Assembly (NCBI GenBank): GCA_017304675.1
Contig: JAFKLS010000020.1
Coordinates: forward strand, 118,300-182,299
Origin: Sphingobacteriia bacterium
GTDB lineage: Bacteria; Bacteroidota; Bacteroidia; Chitinophagales; Chitinophagaceae
Length of the DNA stretch: 64,000 bases
Direction: 5' to 3'
Under the pieces are notes generated by a model. The model was not told where the DNA came from and did not search any database. It saw nothing but the letters and a program-made list of their open reading frames with translations. The position numbers and the translations under genes were made by a program. This document shows, one piece after another, positions 1 to 7,809 of the stretch (its first letter is position 1; each line of letters starts with the position of its first letter).

Positions 1-5
1 GATCC

Positions 6-671
6 TTAATTTATTTTTTCAGATACAAGCGTTTGTGAGTAATCTAAATATAATTGCGAAGTATTGCTCGGGTTCTGAGAATACTCTTCTATACGCACTA
101 TGCCAGCCCCGGGAGATACATAATACACAAGGGCATAAGTTACCGCATTATTGCAATCGGTAATTGTTTCAACGCTTTTATAACAAGTATACCCTTTAAT
201 AGTGTAAGTAGTGGCAAAGCCATATAAAGCATCTGTGCTAATACAGTTGGGATTAGAAAAGTCTTTGCTGGAAGCAATAAGGTAAGAATCGCCCGGCGCT
301 TCTGCAAAGAAAATATAGGCCGATGAGGCATTGGCACTGTCTAACATATATAATGATGTATTGGAGGATCCTACTGTAACATAGCTGCCTGTACCAAACC
401 AACCCAACGAATCATTGATGCCATAAAAGGCCGAACCGTTTATATTAACTGTTTGATTGGTGATGTACGCTGAATCTGAGAAGCTTTCTATTACATTATT
501 ATTGGCATCGAATACAGAATCCTGGTATAAAAAAGCATTGCCTGCTTTTAACGGCCACAAAGATGAAGTGGTGCTTATAAACCCGTTATTATTGCTATTG
601 CTTATGTTTTTGGCACATCCAAAAAACAATACGATGCCAAACAAAAGAAGGGGGAAGGTAAGGTTCTTCAT
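6..671 (-). CDS. Lipoprotein of unknown function
   Basis: A 221-residue predicted lipoprotein. The N-terminus has a short basic start, a hydrophobic stretch and a lipobox ending FFGC, with the lipidated Cys at about residue 19, followed by a Ser/Asn-rich linker. The rest is rich in Tyr, Ser, Thr and Asn and looks like a beta-rich exported domain; I recognise no family. An in-frame TTG at 677 would add two residues, but ATG at 671 gives a normal signal peptide. It probably sits in the outer membrane or periplasm. The 3' end lies at the window edge, so any downstream partner gene is unseen. Confidence 0.75.
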   Translation of the reverse strand: MKNLTFPLLLFGIVLFFGCAKNISNSNNNGFISTTSSLWPLKAGNAFLYQDSVFDANNNVIESFSDSAYITNQTVNINGSAFYGINDSLGWFGTGSYVTVGSSNTSLYMLDSANASSAYIFFAEAPGDSYLIASSKDFSNPNCISTDALYGFATTYTIKGYTCYKSVETITDCNNAVTYALVYYVSPGAGIVRIEEYSQNPSNTSQLYLDYSQTLVSEKIN

Positions 672-753
672 GCTCAATAGTTTTTATGTATTTAGAGCCT
701 TTATACACAAAAACTGTTTACTCAGAAGATGTTAAAATGCTATGAAAAAACAT

Positions 754-1833
754 TTAAAAATCTATTGAGAACTTCTGTGCCAATTCTTTTAAATCTTTTA
801 CAACGCTTCCTGCCAAAGGAATACCAAGAGACATTCTCTCCTTTTCTGTCTCCCTTTCAGGATCGCCGGGTATCAACACTTTTTTATGCGCTGCCGAAGG
901 TTGTGCTTTCCTGAATCTTTCAATCCAGTTATCCATGTGGCTTTTAAATTCTTCTGCCGGCCTAAAAGCATCTACACGCATAGCCCCTAAAAAATGCCCC
1001 AAACCTTTTCCCGGCATATTTTCCGGCATAGGTACATAGGCAGGAAACGGGGGGGCCCATGGGCCGTAACTGGCTCCGCTTAAAACAGCCGAAAAAATAT
1101 CTACAATACTACCTAACGCGTAGCCTTTATGAGAGCCATGTTCTCTATCGCTTCCTAAAGGGAGTAAAGCCCCATTCTTTTTTAGAATATTAGCATCTGT
1201 GGTAGGTACTCCAGACTCGGTTTGTACCCAGCCTAAAGGAGCATCTGCATTTTTTCTTTGCAATATTTCCAATTTTCCATTGGCTGCCGTAGTAGTTGCA
1301 AAATCAGCTACAAAAGGAGGCTGCTGGCCTGCGGGTATAGCCACTGCAATTGGATTGGTGCCAAGCATTCTTTCTGTTGAAAAAGTGGGTGCCACCAATG
1401 CACTGGCATTGGTCATAGCCATTCCTATCATATCATGCTTTAATGCCATCATTGCATGATAGCCTGCAATGCCAAAGTGATTACTATTGTTTACACTTAC
1501 CCATCCCGTACCTACTTTTTGGGCTTTTTGAATGGCAATTTCCATAGCAAAAGGAGCTACTACAAGGCCTAATCCCGCATCTCCGTCAACTACAGCAGTA
1601 GAAAGAGTTTCATGAACAATTTTTATTTGCGGATCAGGATTAATTCTACCTGCTTCCCATAAACGTACATACCCGCTTAAACGGGCTATACCGTGGCTAT
1701 CTATTCCCCTTATGTCTGCACTCAATAAAACACTGGTGGCCAATTCTGCATGATGATCATTACAACCGATTGCTTTAAAAACTTTAAGTGTAACAGCCTT
1801 TAATTGCCCGTAAGAAAAAAGTTGCTCCGTCAT
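754..1833 (-). CDS. Ldh2-family malate/lactate-type dehydrogenase
   Basis: A 359-residue NAD(P)-dependent oxidoreductase of the Ldh2/YlbC/MDH type (not the Rossmann LDH/MDH family). Members oxidise 2-hydroxy acids such as malate, lactate or ureidoglycolate. The family signature DSHGIARL is at about residues 45-52, with the likely catalytic His47. NNSNHFGIAGYH follows near residue 115 and SHKGYALG near 235, and the length is normal. ATG start at 1833. A terminator separates it from ssb upstream, so it is probably its own transcript. The substrate cannot be read from sequence; neighbours give no pathway hint. Confidence 0.85.
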   Translation of the reverse strand: MTEQLFSYGQLKAVTLKVFKAIGCNDHHAELATSVLLSADIRGIDSHGIARLSGYVRLWEAGRINPDPQIKIVHETLSTAVVDGDAGLGLVVAPFAMEIAIQKAQKVGTGWVSVNNSNHFGIAGYHAMMALKHDMIGMAMTNASALVAPTFSTERMLGTNPIAVAIPAGQQPPFVADFATTTAANGKLEILQRKNADAPLGWVQTESGVPTTDANILKKNGALLPLGSDREHGSHKGYALGSIVDIFSAVLSGASYGPWAPPFPAYVPMPENMPGKGLGHFLGAMRVDAFRPAEEFKSHMDNWIERFRKAQPSAAHKKVLIPGDPERETEKERMSLGIPLAGSVVKDLKELAQKFSIDF

Positions 1834-1855
1834 GATTGCAAGATACAGTTATCGT

Positions 1856-1888
1856 TTAAAAAAAAGGAGATACTTATTGTATCTCCTT
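1856..1888 (-). terminator. Intrinsic terminator after ssb
   Basis: A perfect 10-bp inverted repeat (AAGGAGATAC / GTATCTCCTT) with a 5-nt loop. On the minus strand it is followed by a run of T residues. It lies directly downstream of ssb and separates it from the Ldh2-family gene. Confidence 0.85.
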
Positions 1889-1909
1889 CCTGGTGTTTTT
1901 GAAAAAAAG

Positions 1910-2335
1910 TTAAAACGGTAAATCGTCCAGCGGTTCTGTAATATCTGCCGGTGCAGGCGAAGCTGCCGAAGAAGGTGTATACGATTGTGCCGGATAGTTA
2001 GTATTGTTTCCATCAGTAGGCCTGCTCCCTAATAATTGAACACTGTTAATACGCAATGTTAAAGAAGCACCCTGCGTTCCATCTTGCTTTGTATAACTTC
2101 TTACATCCGGAATACCTTCCACATATACTTGTGTGCCTTTTTTTAAATAGGGGGCTACTGCAGTCCTGTCCGTCCAATAAGCACAATCCACCCAGGTAGT
2201 CCTGTCTTTCTGATTTCCCTGCGCATCTCTGTAACGCTCCGTATGTGCAACATTGAAATTGATAACCGACTTGCCGTTTACATTATTTACAACTGCATCT
2301 TTACCAAGATTGCCAATAACTTGAAGCTTAATCAT
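1910..2335 (-). CDS. ssb: Single-stranded DNA-binding protein
   Basis: SSB coats single-stranded DNA in replication, recombination and repair. The 141-residue protein begins MIKLQVIGNLGKD, the usual OB-fold first strand. It has NFNVAHTER and the TTWVDCAYW strand typical of bacterial SSB, then a short Pro/Ser/Ala-rich linker and the acidic tip ending DDLPF that binds partner proteins. I chose ATG at 2335; the frame is open upstream, but 15 extra residues (MLFSDILFNYF...) do not fit the family. A clear terminator follows. Confidence 0.93.
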   Translation of the reverse strand: MIKLQVIGNLGKDAVVNNVNGKSVINFNVAHTERYRDAQGNQKDRTTWVDCAYWTDRTAVAPYLKKGTQVYVEGIPDVRSYTKQDGTQGASLTLRINSVQLLGSRPTDGNNTNYPAQSYTPSSAASPAPADITEPLDDLPF

Positions 2336-2415
2336 AACTAAACATTTAAAATAATTGAATAATATATCTGAAAATAGCAAAATTCTTAAAATTTCAGATG
2401 TTTGAGGCTTCTTTT

Positions 2416-3162
2416 TTATAACGAGGGGTTCGCTGCATCTGCCAGGCAGGATTCAATCGTTTTATCAATCCATTTAATAGTCCCGGAAGTAAGACCGGAT
2501 GTATGAAACCTGATAATCCCTTTCGTATCTACTACTACATGTGTGGGGTACAGGTTAATACCATAGGTTTTCTGTGCAACAAAGCCTCCATCATCTATGA
2601 TCCGATATTTAAACGGTTGTGTTTTAAGAAACTCTTTTATATATGCAATATTGTCTAAAGAAACTGCAATAAAAACAACATTATTACTATCCTGATATTT
2701 GTCTACCAGTTTATTCAGCTCCGGTATTTCATTTCGGCAGGGAGGACAATTTACAAACCAAAAATTAAGCACAACTACTTTACCCTGTAATTCTTTAATG
2801 GATATCTTTTTCCCGTTGATATCTCTTTCACTAAACTGTGTTAGCTTATCACCTGTTTTAAAAAATTTACTCTCAACAGGTTTGGGTGCATGTTCTGCTC
2901 GTATTGATTTTAGAGAATCGGCTATTCTCTTTTGGGCTTCATTATACTTATAAATAATAAACTCGGTATTCACATTGGCAGGATCAATGGCTTTGATACC
3001 ATAATTACCGGTTTGAAATAGTTTTTGCCAAATAGCATAGGGATAGTTCAGCCCGCTACTGTCTTTTACAATTGATGTTTTTGTTATTTTGACAATTACT
3101 TTTTGGGCCCCAACAACCAAACACAGCAACATCAGGCAATAACACCCTATAATTTTTTTCAT
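2416..3162 (-). CDS. TlpA/ResA-like exported thioredoxin
   Basis: A 248-residue exported thiol-disulfide oxidoreductase of the TlpA/ResA type. An N-terminal signal sequence (residues 1-19) is followed by about 80 residues I cannot assign. The thioredoxin fold starts near residue 104, with VVLNFWFVNCPPC, so the active site is Cys139-Pro-Pro-Cys142; the cis-Pro region YPTHVVVD follows near 215. It probably reduces or isomerises periplasmic disulfides, as related proteins do for cytochrome c maturation. Ccm genes occur elsewhere in the window, but a functional link is inference. ATG start at 3162. Confidence 0.85.
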   Translation of the reverse strand: MKKIIGCYCLMLLCLVVGAQKVIVKITKTSIVKDSSGLNYPYAIWQKLFQTGNYGIKAIDPANVNTEFIIYKYNEAQKRIADSLKSIRAEHAPKPVESKFFKTGDKLTQFSERDINGKKISIKELQGKVVVLNFWFVNCPPCRNEIPELNKLVDKYQDSNNVVFIAVSLDNIAYIKEFLKTQPFKYRIIDDGGFVAQKTYGINLYPTHVVVDTKGIIRFHTSGLTSGTIKWIDKTIESCLADAANPSL

Positions 3163-3261
3163 TCTTTTTTCATTAAATTATACAAAAAAAATGTCTTGTA
3201 AAAATTTCCGCATTCGCAAACGCTATAAAACGATTATAGAAAACGTCTTTTACCGAATGAC

Positions 3262-3269
3262 TATCTTTG
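3262..3269 (+). promoter_or_regulatory. Probable -7 promoter box for mnmA
   Basis: TATCTTTG matches the Bacteroidota -7 consensus TAnnTTTG and lies about 22 nt before the mnmA ATG. No clear -33 TTG is visible at the expected distance, so the call rests on the -7 box and its position. Confidence 0.5.
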
Positions 3270-3291
3270 CCAGTTCAGAAAATTGAATAAA

Positions 3292-4401
3292 ATGAGCCGA
3301 AAAGGAAAAGTGCTGGTAGCAATGAGTGGCGGTATAGATAGTACCGTTACGGCTTTAATGTTGCATAACGAAGGTTATGAAGTGGTTGGTATTACCATGA
3401 AAACATGGGATTATGCCAGCAGTGGCAGCAGCAGTAAAGAAACCGGCTGTTGTAACATAGACAGTTTTAACGATGCCCGCCAGGCTGCTGTTCACAACGG
3501 TTTTCCGCATTTTATTTTAGACATTCGGGAAGAGTTCGGAGACTTTGTTATTGAAAATTTTGTAGAAGAATATCTTGCAGGAAGAACCCCTAATCCCTGT
3601 GTAATGTGTAACACACATATTAAGTGGCGTGCCCTGCTTAAAAGAGCCAATGCATTGAATTGCGATTTCATTGCAACAGGTCATTATGCAGAAGTTCGTC
3701 AACATACAAACGGCAGATATGTGATCAGCAAAGGCTTAGATGAAACCAAAGACCAGAGTTATGTTTTGTGGGGATTGGATCAGGAATTGCTAAGCAGAAC
3801 CATCATGCCTTTGGGAAAATATCATAAAAAAGATATCAGGCAAATGGCCATGGATATGGGCTATCCTGAACTGGCTAAGAAAAGTGAGAGCTACGAAATT
3901 TGTTTTGTTCCCGATAATGATTACAGAGGTTTTTTAAAAAGAAGAGTTGACGGATTGGAAGCAAAAGTTGACGGCGGTTGGTTTGTAGATAAAACAGGGA
4001 AAAAGTTAGGTAAGCATAAAGGTTATCCATTTTACACAATTGGTCAACGTAAAGGTTTGGAAATTGCATTGGGTAAACCAACTTATGTTACTGCCATCAA
4101 TCCCGAAACCAACACAGTTGTTTTAGGAGATGAAACGGATCTTGAACAAAACGATATGTTGGTAACGAAATTGAATTGGGTAAAATACGATAGTATTACT
4201 GATGGAATGGAAGCATTCACAAAAATTCGTTATAAAGACAAAGGCGCTATTTCTAATTTATACAATACCGAGAACGGCATCAGGGCTAGATTCTATGAGA
4301 ATGTAAAATCCATTGCACCGGGGCAAAGTGCTGTTTTTTATGAAGGCAACGATGTAATTGGCGGTGGCATTATTCGGAACGGAGCGTTGAACCTTTCTTA
4401 A
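3292..4401 (+). CDS. mnmA: tRNA-specific 2-thiouridylase
   Basis: MnmA (TrmU) makes 2-thiouridine at wobble position 34 of Glu, Gln and Lys tRNAs, using ATP and persulfide sulfur. The 369-residue protein has the PP-loop SGGIDS at residues 12-17, NPCVMCN with catalytic Cys103, and a second conserved Cys204 in YEICFVPD. The C-terminal beta-barrel domain begins after YTIGQRKGL. ATG at 3292 is preferred over an in-frame TTG at 3283. The 3' end overlaps the convergent RsmB-like gene by 32 bp, so the two transcripts are complementary at their ends. Confidence 0.95.
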   Translation: MSRKGKVLVAMSGGIDSTVTALMLHNEGYEVVGITMKTWDYASSGSSSKETGCCNIDSFNDARQAAVHNGFPHFILDIREEFGDFVIENFVEEYLAGRTPNPCVMCNTHIKWRALLKRANALNCDFIATGHYAEVRQHTNGRYVISKGLDETKDQSYVLWGLDQELLSRTIMPLGKYHKKDIRQMAMDMGYPELAKKSESYEICFVPDNDYRGFLKRRVDGLEAKVDGGWFVDKTGKKLGKHKGYPFYTIGQRKGLEIALGKPTYVTAINPETNTVVLGDETDLEQNDMLVTKLNWVKYDSITDGMEAFTKIRYKDKGAISNLYNTENGIRARFYENVKSIAPGQSAVFYEGNDVIGGGIIRNGALNLS

Positions 4402-5584
4402 ACAAAGCAGCAAACATAGTATCCGCTTTTTTATCGTAACCCACTAATACTTCTTTTTTAAGCAATTGCATGAAAGGAAATTTTTGCTGAATAAACTCAA
4501 CCACTTTTTCATTTTCTTTTTTGAAGACCGAACAAGTAATGTATAAAAAATAGCCCCCTTCTTTCACCTGGGGAATTGTATTGCTAACAATTTTTGTTTG
4601 TAATGAATGAAATTCGTTTATCTTTTTTGTGTCGAAGAAAAATAATTGTTCCGGTGTTCTGCCCCAGGTACCACTACCACTGCAGGGAACATCACAGAGA
4701 ACTAAATCAAAAAGAGAAAAGTGAGAAGTGAAACTATTTTTGGCTTTTAACTTTTGACTTTTGACTTCAGCCAAATCCGTCACAAACGAATGATACTTTT
4801 TAATTCCTGCTTTTGCAAAACGTTCCTGTAAGTTCTTCAGTATAGAACTCCTCACATCGCTTACCGTTAAGTCAATATCGCTTAGAACATCCTTTGCTAA
4901 AATTGATTTACCACCGCTGGCGGCGCAACAATCCCACAGCGTTATAAGTGATGAGTTATAAGTGATAAGTTTTAAAAATTCTACAATTCTTTGCGAAGAA
5001 TAATCCTGTACAACCACTTCTTCATCAATATTTAAAACCGTTTCAATTTTTGTATTGTTGGGTAATTGCAAGCAGGTTTCAGACAATTTATTATAGCTAA
5101 TCTGTGCATGGTTCAATTTTTCAGAAACAGTTTTTAATTTATCGGGCCTTATTCTTAAAAACAAATCAGGCTGAACCAAATGGCTTTCAATAAATACAGG
5201 TACATCAACGGCTCCACTCAATTCATCTTTCCATGGAAAAATACCTGTTATTGAAAAAGGATATTTTTTTTGAACGAATGAGATCCTTTCATGCAAATTT
5301 TCACTCCATTCGTTCCAAGTATCATCAAACAATACCTGCCAAGCATTTGCATTGTTATTGCACAAATAAATTGCAATTTTTAATTTTTCTTCTATTGCAA
5401 GACCGGGCAAAGATTTACCTAAACGGTAAAAACAATAACATAAATGTGTTATCTGCTTTCTATCCCTGCTGCCATACTTTTTATATTGTGCAAAATACTG
5501 CTTTAAGAAATGGGCTAAAGGCAGTTTTCCGTTATCTTCTTGCAGGATGACAATTGCTGATTCAAAATGTTTTTTAATAAACAA
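4370..5584 (-). CDS. RsmB/NOP2-like rRNA cytosine-C5 methyltransferase
   Basis: A SAM-dependent RNA m5C methyltransferase of the RsmB/NSUN family, 404 residues, probably acting on rRNA. Motif I is DCCAASGGKS (218-227). Motif IV DVPCSGSG carries Cys301 and motif VI ITCSVFKKENE carries Cys351, the two catalytic cysteines of the family. The N-terminal part resembles the NusB-like domain (FLKQYFAQYKKYGSRDRKQ). The only plausible start is TTG at 5584; an in-frame stop lies five codons upstream. Two stretches that look like insertions (about 205-216 and 273-291) are encoded by tandem 7-bp repeats and spare all catalytic motifs. It overlaps mnmA by 32 bp. Confidence 0.88.
   Translation of the reverse strand: MFIKKHFESAIVILQEDNGKLPLAHFLKQYFAQYKKYGSRDRKQITHLCYCFYRLGKSLPGLAIEEKLKIAIYLCNNNANAWQVLFDDTWNEWSENLHERISFVQKKYPFSITGIFPWKDELSGAVDVPVFIESHLVQPDLFLRIRPDKLKTVSEKLNHAQISYNKLSETCLQLPNNTKIETVLNIDEEVVVQDYSSQRIVEFLKLITYNSSLITLWDCCAASGGKSILAKDVLSDIDLTVSDVRSSILKNLQERFAKAGIKKYHSFVTDLAEVKSQKLKAKNSFTSHFSLFDLVLCDVPCSGSGTWGRTPEQLFFFDTKKINEFHSLQTKIVSNTIPQVKEGGYFLYITCSVFKKENEKVVEFIQQKFPFMQLLKKEVLVGYDKKADTMFAALFKKGSTLRSE
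4713..4766 (-). repeat. Heptamer repeat tract inside the RsmB-like gene (tract 1)
   Basis: On the coding strand there are four heptamers, AGTCAAA, AGTCAAA, AGTTAAA, AGCCAAA (plus coordinates 4739-4766). A short spacer and a second group follow: TTTCACT, TCTCACT, TTTCTCT (4713-4733). The tract is in frame and encodes Lys/Ser-rich residues about 274-291, just before motif IV. Confidence 0.8.
4941..4975 (-). repeat. Heptamer repeat tract inside the RsmB-like gene (tract 2)
   Basis: Five consecutive 7-bp units on the plus strand: gttataa, gtgatga, gttataa, gtgataa, gttttaa. The unit differs from tract 1. It encodes about residues 204-215, just before SAM-binding motif I, and keeps the reading frame. 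Confidence 0.85.
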
Positions 5585-5596
5585 CTCTATACTCTT

Positions 5597-6469
5597 TTAT
5601 TTGTAAAAATAATAAGAGCTGTAATTCATTGTTGAATCCGGGTTTTTGGTAATTACAGTAGATGTTCCCTTAGAAGGGTAACCCGAGGCTGCATAAGTGT
5701 ATGAATATGTGGCGTTCAGTTTAAAAGATGAAGGGGTTGGATTGGCTTCGCCGACAGAAGTAGTTAGATAATTATTTTTAGCTGGACCATACCCCGTCAA
5801 CAACACATTGTCATTATTCCACTTCATAGAAGCGTTATTGTTATCATAAGTAAACATATAGTTTACAACCCTTTGCAGGTTACCTTCAATTGTTAGTTTA
5901 ATCTGAGTATTATTACCATTAGCATCGTAGCTGTATTCATAAGTAGATGTTTTGGCAAAAGCCCCGCCAAACGACATATAATCAACCCCTTTAGAAACCA
6001 GGTCATTCACAAATGTATAAATAGTGCTGTCTTTTATAACAGTGCCATTCGCCACCGAACTGCTTATGGCATAATCAAAATTATTAGAGCCTGAAGGATA
6101 ATGTATATAATGGATAACCGGTGCTCCGGATGCCAGTCCGTTTACGGTTGTTTGTTTGCTGTATTGTGTAATCTTACCGGCTGCATCCCTTGTTATCACA
6201 TAGCTGGTGGCCTGTTTCTGGCCGGGGCTATAAGCAACCGCATACAATGTTAACAACTGGTTATTGCTGTTATAGGTATATGTTGCCACATCGTTTGTAT
6301 CTGCGCCGTGAAGCATTACTGTTTTTAACAATAATGATCCGGAAGAATTATTACCCGAAGGCGAAGTAGCCGGCGGCGGAACATACCCCGGTATTGTATA
6401 AGTGCCCTGGCAGGCATACAATACAATGATAATACTGATAATTGCAGGTAGTTTAGATTGTATTCTCAT
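5597..6469 (-). CDS. Lipoprotein with YD-repeat-like beta hairpins
   Basis: A 290-residue predicted lipoprotein of unknown function. The signal peptide ends in lipobox LYAC (Cys20), followed by a Pro/Ser/Gly linker. The body holds repeated short segments such as YTYNSNNQL, YSYDANGNN and FTYDNNNAS. These resemble single YD/RHS-like hairpins, but not a full Rhs barrel. The chosen start is ATG at 6469, because the upstream alternative (6484) is a TTG inside the sucB terminator hairpin. The ATG therefore lies directly after that terminator's T-run, which suggests read-through or very short-leader expression. Confidence 0.75.
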   Translation of the reverse strand: MRIQSKLPAIISIIIVLYACQGTYTIPGYVPPPATSPSGNNSSGSLLLKTVMLHGADTNDVATYTYNSNNQLLTLYAVAYSPGQKQATSYVITRDAAGKITQYSKQTTVNGLASGAPVIHYIHYPSGSNNFDYAISSSVANGTVIKDSTIYTFVNDLVSKGVDYMSFGGAFAKTSTYEYSYDANGNNTQIKLTIEGNLQRVVNYMFTYDNNNASMKWNNDNVLLTGYGPAKNNYLTTSVGEANPTPSSFKLNATYSYTYAASGYPSKGTSTVITKNPDSTMNYSSYYFYK

Positions 6470-6505
6470 AAAAAAAGGATGCAACTAAAAATAAGCTGCA
6501 TCCTT
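6470..6505 (-). terminator. Intrinsic terminator after sucB
   Basis: On the minus strand, AAGGATGCA pairs with TGCATCCTT (9 bp, partly extendable) and is followed by seven T residues. It lies just after the sucB stop and immediately before the start codon of the next minus-strand lipoprotein gene. Confidence 0.85.
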
Positions 6506-6526
6506 AATATACCCAAATTTATTTAT

Positions 6527-7765
6527 TTATAATTCTAATAATGCTTTTACAGGGTCTTTACCTATCAGCAGCAACGAAGGGTTTTCTAATAGCTCTTTTA
6601 CTCTTACCAGAAAACTTACGCTTTCTCTACCGTCTATGATCCTGTGATCGTAGCTTAAAGCCAGATACATCATCGGCCTCACTTCTACTTTACCATTTAC
6701 AGCCATAGGCCTTTCCTGAATTTTATGCATGCCTAAAATTGCGCTTTGCGGAATATTGATAATGGGCGTGCTCATTAAACTACCAAATACGCCACCATTT
6801 GTAATGGTAAAAGTACCTCCTGTTAATTCGTCTGCAGTTAATTTGCTATCTCTGGCCTTGCCTGCCAGTTCAAGCACTTTCTTTTCAATATCGGCCATAC
6901 CCAGGCTTTCTACATTTCTAATTACAGGAACTGTAAGGCCTCTAGGCGTGCTCACAGCAATAGAAATATCGGCATAATCGTGATAAACCAATTCATCTCC
7001 ATCTATGAATGCATTTACAGCAGGCCATTCGTTTAAAGCAATAGCACATGCTTTGGCAAAGAAGCTCATAAAACCAAGATTAACGCCATGCGTTTCTTTA
7101 AATTTATCTTTATGTGCTTTACGGATTTCCATAATGGCAGTCATATCCACCTCGTTAAAAGTGGTTAACATGGCCGTTGTATTCTTCGCTTCAACCAACC
7201 TGCGGCTAATGGTTTTACGCAGGTTGCTCATTCTTTCCCTGCGAACATTTCTTCCGAATAACTCGCCGCCATCGAAAGATTTTTTACCGGGGTTTGCCAG
7301 AGCATCCAGCACATCATTCTTTAATATTTTGCCCCCAAAACCTGTGGGTTCTATTTTTTTAACATCTATTTTTTTATCGGCAATAATGGCGCTGGCAACA
7401 GGGGTTGCTTTAACATCGTTCGCTACTGCTGTAACCGGAGCCTGGCTTACAATTTGCTCTTTGTTTGCCGAAGGGGAAGATTTTTCTGCCTTATCTGCAA
7501 CAGGCAAAACAGCACTTGCAGCCGGTTTTTCGGCTGTTTCATCTATTTGTGCAAGGATACTTCCAATCAAAATTGTATCGCCTTCTGCCGCCAGTGTTTT
7601 CAGAATGCCTGCCTGTTCAGCATTCACTTCAAATGTTGCTTTTTCACTTTCCAATTCTGCAATCACTTCATCACGCTCCACATAATCACCATCTTTTTTA
7701 GTCCATTTCAACAGTGTTACTTCACTGATGGATTCTCCAACTGTTGGAACTTTAATTTCAATCAT
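6527..7765 (-). CDS. sucB: 2-oxoglutarate dehydrogenase E2 (dihydrolipoyl succinyltransferase)
   Basis: E2 core of the 2-oxoglutarate dehydrogenase complex; it transfers succinyl from lipoyl-lysine to CoA in the TCA cycle. The 412-residue protein has one N-terminal lipoyl domain with the lipoylated Lys42 in [11 protein letters not shown]. An Ala/Pro/Lys-rich linker and a short E1/E3-binding domain (about 135-160, with [15 protein letters not shown]) follow, then the catalytic domain ending with [11 protein letters not shown] (His374, Asp378). It lies 44 bp downstream of sucA on the same strand. No E3 (lpd) gene is next to it; a strong terminator follows. Confidence 0.95.
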   Translation of the reverse strand: MIEIKVPTVGESISEVTLLKWTKKDGDYVERDEVIAELESEKATFEVNAEQAGILKTLAAEGDTILIGSILAQIDETAEKPAASAVLPVADKAEKSSPSANKEQIVSQAPVTAVANDVKATPVASAIIADKKIDVKKIEPTGFGGKILKNDVLDALANPGKKSFDGGELFGRNVRRERMSNLRKTISRRLVEAKNTTAMLTTFNEVDMTAIMEIRKAHKDKFKETHGVNLGFMSFFAKACAIALNEWPAVNAFIDGDELVYHDYADISIAVSTPRGLTVPVIRNVESLGMADIEKKVLELAGKARDSKLTADELTGGTFTITNGGVFGSLMSTPIINIPQSAILGMHKIQERPMAVNGKVEVRPMMYLALSYDHRIIDGRESVSFLVRVKELLENPSLLLIGKDPVKALLEL

Positions 7766-7809
7766 ATTACCTCCTACTCCCTAACAGGAGAAATTTGTTT
7801 TAAATATTT

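Noticed and set aside
7005..7685. Long plus-strand frame of 226 residues across the sucB gene
   Set aside because: It is antisense to the well-supported sucB catalytic and lipoyl domains; the open frame results from low-stop codon composition of the opposite strand.
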